From Prevotella sp. (GTDB lineage Bacteria; Bacteroidota; Bacteroidia; Bacteroidales; Bacteroidaceae): a stretch of 64,000 bases of DNA. Each line of letters opens with the position of its first letter. Position 1 is the first letter of the stretch. The notes under the pieces are model-generated. The model was not told the origin of the DNA. It saw only the letters and a list, made by a program, of their open reading frames with translations, and searched no databases. The position numbers and the translations under genes are program-made. Positions 26,086 to 33,923 of this stretch are shown here, one piece after another. The DNA lies in assembly GCA_017400455.1 (NCBI GenBank), contig JAFPTC010000018.1, positions 1-64,000 on the forward strand. Direction: 5' to 3'.

Positions 26086-27189
26086 TCATTCCACAAATCC
26101 GTCCATGATGGCGGTGGGTGTGGCCTTGCTGTCGAAAGCTCCGAGCTTATAGCCGCCAGGCAGACACTGGGGCTCCCAGTAGAACACGCCCCGGCAGCGG
26201 CCACCAGTCTCGTGGCGCGCCTCACGGATAACGCGGGCCAGCTGGCGGCGCCCCTCCTCCATCTTTTCAGGATGGCGTTCGTCCACCTCGTAGCCAGTCT
26301 CTACTATCATCACGTCGCAACCATATTTCTCGCTGACGTGACGGATGTTGCTGATGCAGTCGGTGATGATGTCGTCGGCCTTCAGCTCCGGGTGGCCGTC
26401 CATGGCCCAGTAGGGATAGAGCGACATGCCCACCATGTCGAACTTGCCACCGTATTTCAAGATGGTGTCGAGATTGTGGTCGTAGAGGCTCTGGCGATGG
26501 CCACGGTCCAGGTGGACGATGACGATGGCCTGGGGGAAGACCTCCTTCACGGCGTCATAGCCGGCACGGATGAAGCCAGCATACTGCTGCGGCTCGGTCT
26601 TGATATGGCCCATGGAGTGAGTGATGATGGCGCGGCCCAGCGAGTCCTTCACCTCCCATCCGCGTTCGTTGGTCTTCACGCTCCAGAGCATGCCGTTGGT
26701 GGTTTCGTTGCCCACCTGCACCCAGCGCGGCGCAATGCCGTTGTCCTTGAGCAGCTGGAGCACCTCAACGGTATGGTTGCGCAAATCCTGTTTCATCTCC
26801 TCGAACGTATGTCCGAGCCAGGCCTTGGGAATGGGCTGCTTGGCGGGGTCGGCCCACGAGTCGCTGTAATGGAAATCCACCATCAAGTCCATGCCAAGAG
26901 CTTTTGCGCGGCGGGCCATCGTCAGCAGCTCGTTCTTGTCGCACGAGCCGCCACGGGGATTCACCCACACCCGCATGCGGATGGCCGACAGCTGGTAGTC
27001 GTTCTTCAGCAACTCCAGACATTCGCGGTCGCGGCCCTGACGGTCGTGGAACACAATGCCACGCCGCTCCTGTCCGAGGAGGAAGCCCACGTCGGCCCCC
27101 TTCACGAAGTCACCGGAGGCGCTGGTTTGCGCCGTCGCCATGCTCGTCATCATCAAGCATCCGGCGAAGAAAGAAAGGAAACGCTTCAT
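26086..27189 (-). CDS. GH53 arabinogalactan endo-beta-1,4-galactanase
   Basis: 367 residues with signal peptide MKRFLSFFAGCLMMTSMATAQ. GH53 motifs: KGADVGFLLGQE at the start, IRMRVWVNPRGG, MVDFHYSDSWADP, acid/base Glu in WVQVGNETTNGM (about 160) and nucleophile Glu in MIVETGYEVD (about 295). It cuts beta-1,4-galactan, the backbone of type I arabinogalactan. With GH51 and GH43 in the same operon and GH2 beta-galactosidase elsewhere in the window, it accounts for breakdown of rhamnogalacturonan-I side chains. Confidence 0.95.
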   Translation of the reverse strand: MKRFLSFFAGCLMMTSMATAQTSASGDFVKGADVGFLLGQERRGIVFHDRQGRDRECLELLKNDYQLSAIRMRVWVNPRGGSCDKNELLTMARRAKALGMDLMVDFHYSDSWADPAKQPIPKAWLGHTFEEMKQDLRNHTVEVLQLLKDNGIAPRWVQVGNETTNGMLWSVKTNERGWEVKDSLGRAIITHSMGHIKTEPQQYAGFIRAGYDAVKEVFPQAIVIVHLDRGHRQSLYDHNLDTILKYGGKFDMVGMSLYPYWAMDGHPELKADDIITDCISNIRHVSEKYGCDVMIVETGYEVDERHPEKMEEGRRQLARVIREARHETGGRCRGVFYWEPQCLPGGYKLGAFDSKATPTAIMDGFVE

Positions 27190-27209
27190 CGTCTGATGGT
27201 TTAATGGTG

Positions 27210-29744
27210 TTACAAACTGACCTTCACGCGCATGATGGTGTAAGACATGGGCTTGAACTCATAGTCAAACTGCTTGCCGAACTTGCCATAGACCGTGGTC
27301 ACAGGGGCCAGCTTCGTGGGCTGCTCGAAGGAGTTCTCGTCCTGGGCGTTGCCGTTGAGGGTGATCACCTTGCCCGTGGGCATGACATTCTTGGCACCGG
27401 CAACGGTGAACGAACGGCGATAGGGCTGTTCGGTACCGTTGACCACCTTGATGACGAGCTCTCCTGTGGCCTCGTCATAGCCCGTCTGACAGAAGTGGCG
27501 GGTGGGCGACGTAGGCTTGGCCATGGTTATCTCCTTCCCATCGACATAGAGGGTGACGGCCATCGGGGTGACAGCCAGCTTCACGTCGTACCATTTGTCA
27601 GCATCGACCGACTGAGGAACGCTACGCCCGATAACGTCGTTAGTGCGTCCGCGCTGGATGGGCTGAATGGCGGTGGTGCGGTTGTTCCATCCAGCGATGT
27701 TGGCCACGAAGCCGTTGCGTCCGTTCTCGTCCATTCCGTAGTAGATGAAGAATCCCTCCATGCCGCTCAGCTTACGGGCTTTCAGCTCCAGCGTGTAGGT
27801 GTCGGCACTGAACTGTGGCAACAGGGCCATGGTGAGCTGCTGGTTAGAGGTCTGGCGTATGACGTCGCCTTCTACCGTCCAGTCGCCGCGTTTTGTCTGG
27901 AACTGGCCAGGCTGCAACTGCTTCACCTGACCGTCGGCGGTGGTCACCTTGATGTCCTTGTACTCGCACTGCGTGGCATAGCTGCCCAGACCGATACCAC
28001 CGGCACGGAAGGGCTGTGCCTCGCCTGCCGTGGTAGGCTCGCTAACATATATATTATAGGTAGGACGGTTCTCAGCGGCCATCTGCTGCACGTAGTAGGA
28101 AGCGCGGCCATAGACATCCGAGCTGTTGATGTGGATCAGGTTCGTGGGCCAGTCGCGGCGGTTCTCGTTCTCAAAGAGCGGAGCGTAGCTGGTCATCTTC
28201 ACCACGTCGCTGTTGCGCTCCATGCCCATGATGAAGGCGGCCTCGCTGAGGGCGGCCAGCAGGTTGCCGGCACCCACGCCAGCGTTGCAGGCATACTCAC
28301 CCACATAGATGTCATGGGTACGCGGAGCATCGTCGAAGAGGTGGTTGTTGTTGAAGAAGAAGTTCGGATCGCGATACCAGTGGGGGTCTACCATATACTC
28401 GCCAGGGATTTGAGCAAGCAGCGGGTCGGTGTGGCCCAGAGTGTTGATGAAGATGATGTTGGGATACTCGGCTTTCAACTTCTTGAAGATGTAGTTGAAG
28501 TGAGTGACATACTCGGGACCCACGTTCTCATTGCCTATCTCGACATACTTCAGCGGGAAGGGCTTGGGGTGGCCTGCGTCGGCACGCATCTTGGCCCATT
28601 TGTTCTTAGCCGGGTCGGCCAGGGCGTAGTCGATGGCGTCGCGGAAGTCCTGCACCACGGCGTCCATATCCTCCTGGCTGCTCACGAAGTCGCCGTTGCG
28701 CCCGGAGCACGACATGCCTGCGTTGTTCACGAACATGGCGTCCATCTGCAGGTCCTCGCAGAACTGGAGGAACTCATGATAGCCCATGCCCCAGGTGGCA
28801 CGATAGCCCCAGAGGTCCCATTCGCCGCGACGGGTCATGGGATCGCCCAGTGTTTCCTTCCACTTCACGCGGTTCTCGTAAGTGGCGCCCTCGACGATGC
28901 AACCGCCGGGCCAGCGCATGAATTTTGGATGCATGTCGACGAGCATCTGGGCCACATCGGCACGCTGGCCGTTCTTGCGGCCTTTGAAGGTGGCCTGCGG
29001 GAAGAGCGAGACATAGTCAACGAACACGGTGCCCGCCTTGTCGAACTCCAGTTGCAGCTCGCCCTTTGCGGCAGTGCCGTCGGCCGTGAGGGTAGCCGTC
29101 AGCTCGGTCCACTCTTTCATAGGCTTGTTGTCAAAAGTGGCCAAGCCGAGCGTCTTCCCCGTCTGGCCGTCGGTCAGTCGGGCGTTGATGGTACCCTTAT
29201 AGTTGGCGCTCTTCACATAGAAGCGCAGGTCATACTTCTCGCCCGCCTTCAGGCCGATGCCCCAATAGCCGGTGTTGGCCAGGATGGCACGGCCGCCCTT
29301 CTTCACCTTCTTGATTGAGAGCAGCATGGCGTGGGGCGTGTTCTTATGGAGCGGCACAGGGGCCTCGACCACCTCGCCCGTGACGGTAGCCTTCTCGCCC
29401 GAAACCTTCCATCCCGTCATTTTCTTCTCTTCCACATTCCAGGGAATGCTCCACTTGCGATTGTTACGATGTTCATAGTTCATGGCATCCACGGCCACTG
29501 CCCGCTCGCCCTGCTGGGTCATGCTCGAAGGCAGCACATGCTCCTCGAAGCCACGGTTCTGCACCAGCTCGGCATAGAGTCCGCCGTCGCCGGCATGGCT
29601 GATCTCCTCGAAGAAGATGCCAAAGAGGTTGGGTGACACCACGGTCCCCTTCTGCTGGAGGTCGATGTGGATGGGATTGGTTTGCGCCACCATGGTCACG
29701 GCGCCCGACAGCATCATGGCTGCCGCAAAGGTCTTTTTGTTCAT
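27210..29744 (-). CDS. GH51 alpha-L-arabinofuranosidase
   Basis: 844 residues, signal peptide MNKKTFAAAMMLSGAVTMVAQ. The N-terminus has NLFGIFFEEISHAGDGGLYA, then a carbohydrate-binding-like domain (about 75-240), the TIM barrel with acid/base Glu in YVEIGNENVGPEYV (about 403) and nucleophile Glu in YVGEYACNAGVG (about 482). The C-terminal part includes a LamG-like or CBM-like beta-sandwich (about 610-760). It removes terminal arabinofuranose from arabinan, arabinogalactan or arabinoxylan. GH53 follows after 20 bp; the C_GCAxxG gene precedes by 5 bp. Confidence 0.95.
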   Translation of the reverse strand: MNKKTFAAAMMLSGAVTMVAQTNPIHIDLQQKGTVVSPNLFGIFFEEISHAGDGGLYAELVQNRGFEEHVLPSSMTQQGERAVAVDAMNYEHRNNRKWSIPWNVEEKKMTGWKVSGEKATVTGEVVEAPVPLHKNTPHAMLLSIKKVKKGGRAILANTGYWGIGLKAGEKYDLRFYVKSANYKGTINARLTDGQTGKTLGLATFDNKPMKEWTELTATLTADGTAAKGELQLEFDKAGTVFVDYVSLFPQATFKGRKNGQRADVAQMLVDMHPKFMRWPGGCIVEGATYENRVKWKETLGDPMTRRGEWDLWGYRATWGMGYHEFLQFCEDLQMDAMFVNNAGMSCSGRNGDFVSSQEDMDAVVQDFRDAIDYALADPAKNKWAKMRADAGHPKPFPLKYVEIGNENVGPEYVTHFNYIFKKLKAEYPNIIFINTLGHTDPLLAQIPGEYMVDPHWYRDPNFFFNNNHLFDDAPRTHDIYVGEYACNAGVGAGNLLAALSEAAFIMGMERNSDVVKMTSYAPLFENENRRDWPTNLIHINSSDVYGRASYYVQQMAAENRPTYNIYVSEPTTAGEAQPFRAGGIGLGSYATQCEYKDIKVTTADGQVKQLQPGQFQTKRGDWTVEGDVIRQTSNQQLTMALLPQFSADTYTLELKARKLSGMEGFFIYYGMDENGRNGFVANIAGWNNRTTAIQPIQRGRTNDVIGRSVPQSVDADKWYDVKLAVTPMAVTLYVDGKEITMAKPTSPTRHFCQTGYDEATGELVIKVVNGTEQPYRRSFTVAGAKNVMPTGKVITLNGNAQDENSFEQPTKLAPVTTVYGKFGKQFDYEFKPMSYTIMRVKVSL

Positions 29745-29749
29745 CGTTA

Positions 29750-30238
29750 TTATGATTGGTTGGTTCTAAGCAAATAGTTGGCAAAAATGCGGGCGGCACT
29801 CTCCACCTTGGCAGCACAGGGGCGCTGCTTATAGTATTCGGCGGTGCGCGCCGATGCCACATAGCTGGAATGGGCCTTCTCGTGGCCCTTCAGGCCCAGT
29901 ATCTCGGCACAGATCAGGCTGCCGTTCTCTGCCTCCGACTGTGCCAGCAGCTCCTGCACCACCTTGTAGCAAGCCGACTTGCCTTCGCGGTCGCTGCCCT
30001 CGGTCTGTCCGCAGTCAAGTCCCACGAGCATGACGATGGCCGAGACCGCGCCGCACATCATGCGCAGCCGCCCCACCCCTCCGCCAAAGCCGGCAGCGAT
30101 GCGCTTGGCCTGCAGGTCATCCAGCCCATAGAGGTCGGCAAAGGCGGCCACCACGCTTTGGCAACAGCCATAGCCCGACATGAAATTCTCCACGGCGCGA
30201 GCCACTCTCGCGTCCATATCCTTCTCGTCTACTGTCAT
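29750..30238 (-). CDS. C_GCAxxG_C_C family protein
   Basis: 162 residues. The family cysteines are seen: GYGCCQSVVAAF, MMCGAVSAIVMLVGLDCGQ, ACYKVV, LICAEILG and RPCAAKV. These proteins are thought to bind metal or a redox cofactor; many have an N-terminal signal in other species but none is evident here. Function is unknown. It is the first gene of the arabinan/galactan operon, 5 bp before GH51, which is unusual company for a putative redox protein. No clear TAnnTTTG box was found upstream. Confidence 0.88.
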   Translation of the reverse strand: MTVDEKDMDARVARAVENFMSGYGCCQSVVAAFADLYGLDDLQAKRIAAGFGGGVGRLRMMCGAVSAIVMLVGLDCGQTEGSDREGKSACYKVVQELLAQSEAENGSLICAEILGLKGHEKAHSSYVASARTAEYYKQRPCAAKVESAARIFANYLLRTNQS

Positions 30239-30282
30239 TGCACTTAATTCAAGTTTCGCATTTGCTCTACCTCTTTGTAGTT

Positions 30283-30431
30283 CAGAAGTTCTGGAGTTGC
30301 TGGAGTTCAGACGTTAGTCCTTTCTCTACACTTTTCAGGTGGTTATTATTGAAATGCCATCGTAGCAGAACTATTGTCTGCACTCCAGAACTTCTGTAAC
30401 TCCAGAACTCCTATAACTTGAGAAAGTTGAA
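30283..30431. repeat. Inverted repeats in 197-bp gap
   Basis: CAGAAGTTCTGGAGT (30283-30297) is repeated inverted at 30382-30396, with a further partial TCCAGAACTCC copy at 30401. At the right end AACTTGAGAAAGTTGAA (30415-30431) recurs inverted at 33866-33882, beyond the two esterase genes. No gene is seen here. Confidence 0.7.
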
Positions 30432-30435
30432 CTCT

Positions 30436-31890
30436 TTATTGTTTCGTCGTCACCGTGCTCTTCGGGGCATCGAAGCGCATGGTGGCCTCGGTGTCGGGGG
30501 TGAAGGCTGGCCACTGGGGCAAGCCCTTGATGTTCATCTTGCCCTTCGGGCCGTTGGGATTGCCCGTCCGGGCAAAGTTCAGCAGCGCCGAGCTCATCTG
30601 CTCGCCCAGGGCGATGCCCTCCTTGGTGGCACCCGTCATCTGGGCGCTCTTCACCACATTATTAAAGAAGAAGGGGATGTCGCTGTTGTGGCAGGCATGG
30701 AACGAGCCGTCCATCGTGGGCGACTGATAGGCCGAGAGATAGACGTAGACGGGTGCTCCCCCGTCCTGGCAGCGGATGGTGGCCTGCTGGATGACGGCCG
30801 GGCGCACCATCTCGTCGACCTTGGGCGTCGAGAACTCGTTCAGCGTCGAGCCAATGAGCAGGGGCACGTCGTTGCTCTTCTTCTCGCTGCCGTTCTCGAA
30901 GATGCCGGGCATGATGTCGCCGTCGTTCACCGGTCCCCAGCCCAGGCGGATGCCGTGGCCCGTCTGCTTGTCCCTGTTGCGTCGGCTCACCTCGCCGAAG
31001 GCTTTGTTAGCCGCGTCGAGCAGCTTTTCGTAGGGCACACGCTGGATGCTGTCGATGGTGGCCGAGGTCAGGCCCAGGTACCATGCCGTCAGCTCGCCCA
31101 CCTCGCGGGCCTCCTTCTGGGGCGTGCTGCCCAGGAACGAGCCGCTCATCACCATGGCACGATGGAACAGCCCCTGTGCCGAGGGCATGCAGAGCAGCGT
31201 CGACACCTTGCCGCCGCCACCCGACTGTCCGAAGATGGTCACGCAGTCAGGGTCGCCGCCAAAGTAGGCTATATTCTCCTTCACCCAGCGCAGGGCGGCC
31301 ACGATGTCGGTCATGCCCACGTTGGCCGACTCCTTATATTTATCGCCAAAGGCCGACAGGTCGAGGAAGCCCAGCACGTTCAGGCGGTGGTTGATGGTCA
31401 CCACCACCACGTCGCCCTTGTCGGCCAGGTTACGCCCGTCATAGCCCGGATGCTCCTGTCCGTTGCCGCTGGTATAGCCTCCGCCGTGGAGCCAGAACAG
31501 CACCGGCCGCTTCTTGCCGTCGTTCAGTCCCTTGGTCCAGATGTTCAGCCTGAGGCAGTCCTCGCTCTGGTAGCCGTCGTTCCACTGGTAGAAGAAGGCC
31601 GACTGGTCGCCCCTCCATCCGTTGTTCTTGGCCTGCGGGCAAACGGGTCCCCAGTGGCGGCAGGAGCGTACATCCTGCCAGGCCCTCGGCTCGCGGGCGG
31701 GCATGAAACGCTCGGCGCGGGCGTAGGGAATACCCTTATAGGTAAACACACCGCGCTCGATGTATCCGGCCACCGGTCCGTACTTCGTCTGGGCCTTGGT
31801 CTTCTCCGTCGAGCTGTCAAACAACTGTGCGCTGGCTGCCACCGGCAGCGCAGCCATCAGCAAAAGTGCAAAAAACTTTCTCAACATCAT
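30436..31890 (-). CDS. Type B carboxylesterase
   Basis: 484 residues with signal peptide MMLRKFFALLLMAALPVAAS. The carboxylesterase type-B pattern is clear: FTYKGIPYA, SEDCLRLNIW, oxyanion hole FWLHGGGYTSGN, nucleophile Ser in FGQSGGGGKVS and a C-terminal His in ACHNSDIPFFF. It is secreted to the periplasm. Its neighbour is a second, unrelated esterase, so both may deacylate plant polysaccharides (acetyl, feruloyl or methyl esters), but substrate cannot be read. Own promoter at 31914-31945. Confidence 0.92.
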   Translation of the reverse strand: MMLRKFFALLLMAALPVAASAQLFDSSTEKTKAQTKYGPVAGYIERGVFTYKGIPYARAERFMPAREPRAWQDVRSCRHWGPVCPQAKNNGWRGDQSAFFYQWNDGYQSEDCLRLNIWTKGLNDGKKRPVLFWLHGGGYTSGNGQEHPGYDGRNLADKGDVVVVTINHRLNVLGFLDLSAFGDKYKESANVGMTDIVAALRWVKENIAYFGGDPDCVTIFGQSGGGGKVSTLLCMPSAQGLFHRAMVMSGSFLGSTPQKEAREVGELTAWYLGLTSATIDSIQRVPYEKLLDAANKAFGEVSRRNRDKQTGHGIRLGWGPVNDGDIMPGIFENGSEKKSNDVPLLIGSTLNEFSTPKVDEMVRPAVIQQATIRCQDGGAPVYVYLSAYQSPTMDGSFHACHNSDIPFFFNNVVKSAQMTGATKEGIALGEQMSSALLNFARTGNPNGPKGKMNIKGLPQWPAFTPDTEATMRFDAPKSTVTTKQ

Positions 31891-31913
31891 TTTAGTTAGT
31901 GTTTAGGTTCGTG

Positions 31914-31945
31914 CAAAGATACGAATAATCTGCTGAATAGTCAAG
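31914..31945 (-). promoter_or_regulatory. Promoter of the type B carboxylesterase
   Basis: TATCTTTG (31914-31921) and CTTG (31942-31945) on the minus strand, 20 bp apart. Confidence 0.65.
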
Positions 31946-32051
31946 AAAAAATCGCACAAATCATGGTACAAATGTAACATTACACTCATTTTCCCTGTTT
32001 TCCTGCCTTTCTTGCATTTATTTATTCTTACTTTTGTAGACAAAACCTTAG

Positions 32052-32189
32052 ACCATCTCGGAAATCTGCTATGCCACCGGCTTCTCGTCGGTAAGCTATT
32101 TCAGCCGCTGTTTCCGTGCGATGTATGGCGTCTCGCCCAAGCAGTTCAGAACGTCAGCCCCCACCGAAGGGCAGGGGCTGAACGGGTGA
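32052..32189 (+). pseudogene. Remnant of an AraC-family HTH domain (C-terminal end)
   Basis: Frame from 32052 reads TISEICYATGFSSVSYFSRC, then FRAMYGVSPKQFRTSAP, up to a TGA at 32187-32189. This is the second helix-turn-helix of AraC-family regulators, including the GFSSVSYFSRCFRxxYGVSPxxF signature. The frame is closed by a TAG directly upstream, while the preceding frame reads KTLD, as expected before the HTH, so a frameshift is likely. The rest of the regulator is missing. The orphan piece sits in the gap between two minus-strand esterases. A hairpin (TCAGCCCC/GGGGCTGA) overlaps its end and may serve as a terminator. Confidence 0.75.
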
Positions 32190-32192
32190 TTA

Positions 32193-33833
32193 TTACTTGA
32201 AGTTTTTGTGTTCTATGGTCCAATCGTCGTAGCCAGTCAGGTCGCCACCGACGAACAGTTTCTCGTGTTCCTTCTTCCCCTTCAGCTGCCAGTCGAGCCA
32301 GGAGCGCACCATGCGGCTGTTAGCGCCACCGGCGGGCTGCTCGTAGGTGCCGCCGTGGCCGCTCTTGGTGTTGTCGGCCAGCACCACGGGCACTTTCTTA
32401 ATGGCCTTGTAGTCCTGCTGAGCGTTGGTCCAGGCCACGTCGGTTGTGCCGCCCACCAGGTAGAGGATGGGGCCGTGAAGGTTTTTCAGCGACTTGGCAT
32501 TGGCATCGGCCATGGTCATCTTGCCCATGCCGGCATTGAGGATGAGGTAGGTCTTCAGGCGGGCGTCGGCAGCGTTGGCCAGCACCTGTGCTCCGCCACA
32601 CGAATGGCCAGCGGCGGCAATCTTATCTACATCAATATAATTATAATAAGGAGAAGCGGGGTTGACAATCCAGTCGAGGGCCTTGACCACCATCGATGAC
32701 GGCGTGTGCTGGTCTTGCTCGTGGCGTGCCAGCATCTGCAGCTCGCCAATGGCCACCACCACGTAGCCATAGGAGGCAATGTCGGTGAGCATGTTTTCAT
32801 AGCCAATGCTGGTGTCCATGCAACCGCCGTTGCAGAAGACGAGCACGGGCAGCTTGCCACGCTCGCGGGCCACGGCAGCACCCAGGTCCATGGGGCGATA
32901 GACCACAAAGTCGGTCAGCGACGACTCTTTCAGGGCCACGGCCTTGTAGGGACCGCTGCCGCCATAGTCGGGCACCTTCATCTGGAGGAAGCTCACCGTG
33001 GGGTCGTCATGCTTCAGATGGCGGGCGAAGAAGGCGTCCATGGCCGGACGGGTGAACTCAAGCTGCTGGTCGAAGGCCACGCCATGCTGGCCGTGAACCT
33101 TCACATAGTCCACCTGGGCGCCGGCACGCTGCATCTTCACCACCCAGTCCTCGGTGAGGTTGGGGCGCACGATGGGGTCTTCGCCACCCTGGAGCACGAG
33201 GAAAGGCGTCTTCGACTTGCCAATATAGCCAATGGGCCAGTATTCCTTGCGGTCGCCCCAGGGAATGCCAGGGCGTCCCAGCTCGGTGGGAGGTGCTCCG
33301 CCAACTGAACAGGCCACCGAGCAGTCGAACTGGCGCCACGGGTCGGCGGCGTCGTTGAAGGCCTTGCTCTCAGCGGCCACGCCGGCCATGAGCGAGAGGT
33401 GACCTCCGGCCGAATGGCCAAAGGTGCCTATGCGCTGGGGGTCGATGCCTAAGCGCTGGGCGTTGGCCTTCATCCAGCGGATGGCGCAACGCACGTCTTC
33501 CAAGCAGGCAGGGGGATCAGCCTCGCCAATGAGGCGATAGTTCATGTTGCACACCACGTAGCCCTTCATGGCGTAGTCCACCATGAGCGAGCGATAGACA
33601 TGGTCGTTCTTCGAGCCGGCGCTCCAGCCGCCACCATGAATGATGAGGATGGCGGGACGGCCCGTCTGGGGGCCAAACTGCGGCTCGGCCACGTCGAGCA
33701 CCGTGCTCTTACCCACGTCGGTGCGATAAGCAATGTTCTCGGTCACTTTGATGCTGTGTCCGGCTTCCTGAGCCGCTACACAGAAGGCCGACAGCAAGAA
33801 CAGAGCTGTGAAAAAGGCTTTTCTTCTTTTCAT
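32193..33833 (-). CDS. Two-domain esterase (tandem alpha/beta hydrolases)
   Basis: 546 residues, signal peptide MKRRKAFFTALFLLSAFCVAAQ. Domain 1 (about 25-285) is a BD-FAE-like alpha/beta hydrolase: oxyanion IHGGGWSAGS, Ser in GTFGHSAGGHLS, Asp in GGEDPIV and His in HGQHGVAFD. Domain 2 (about 300-540) is a second hydrolase of the cutinase/PET-hydrolase-like type: FCNGGCMDTS, Ser in AAGHSCGGAQV, likely Asp in GGTTDVAW and His in KSGHGGTYE. Both triads look intact, so it may be a bifunctional deesterifying enzyme for xylan or pectin. It lies upstream of the AraC remnant and is preceded by a hairpin at 33866-33885. Confidence 0.88.
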   Translation of the reverse strand: MKRRKAFFTALFLLSAFCVAAQEAGHSIKVTENIAYRTDVGKSTVLDVAEPQFGPQTGRPAILIIHGGGWSAGSKNDHVYRSLMVDYAMKGYVVCNMNYRLIGEADPPACLEDVRCAIRWMKANAQRLGIDPQRIGTFGHSAGGHLSLMAGVAAESKAFNDAADPWRQFDCSVACSVGGAPPTELGRPGIPWGDRKEYWPIGYIGKSKTPFLVLQGGEDPIVRPNLTEDWVVKMQRAGAQVDYVKVHGQHGVAFDQQLEFTRPAMDAFFARHLKHDDPTVSFLQMKVPDYGGSGPYKAVALKESSLTDFVVYRPMDLGAAVARERGKLPVLVFCNGGCMDTSIGYENMLTDIASYGYVVVAIGELQMLARHEQDQHTPSSMVVKALDWIVNPASPYYNYIDVDKIAAAGHSCGGAQVLANAADARLKTYLILNAGMGKMTMADANAKSLKNLHGPILYLVGGTTDVAWTNAQQDYKAIKKVPVVLADNTKSGHGGTYEQPAGGANSRMVRSWLDWQLKGKKEHEKLFVGGDLTGYDDWTIEHKNFK

Positions 33834-33865
33834 TTCTTGTTAGTTTATTAAGATTGGTAAATTAA

Positions 33866-33885
33866 TTCAACTTTCTCAAGTTGAA
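33866..33885. repeat. Hairpin TTCAACTT/AAGTTGAA
   Basis: Perfect 8-bp stem with TCTC loop. Seventeen bases (33866-33882) match the inverse of 30415-30431, so this repeat brackets the esterase region. It lies between paaK copy 2 and the esterase. Confidence 0.75.
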
Positions 33886-33923
33886 TAAGAATGACAAGTC
33901 GGCTTTTTAGAAAGCGGACAGGG

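Noticed and set aside
26904..29318. Long plus-strand open frame opposite GH51/GH53
   Set aside because: Opposite two recognised glycosidases and without any protein-like motif.
32012..32200. 62-codon plus-strand frame as a small gene
   Set aside because: It is the wrong frame across the AraC remnant; the AraC-like translation is in the frame starting at 32052.
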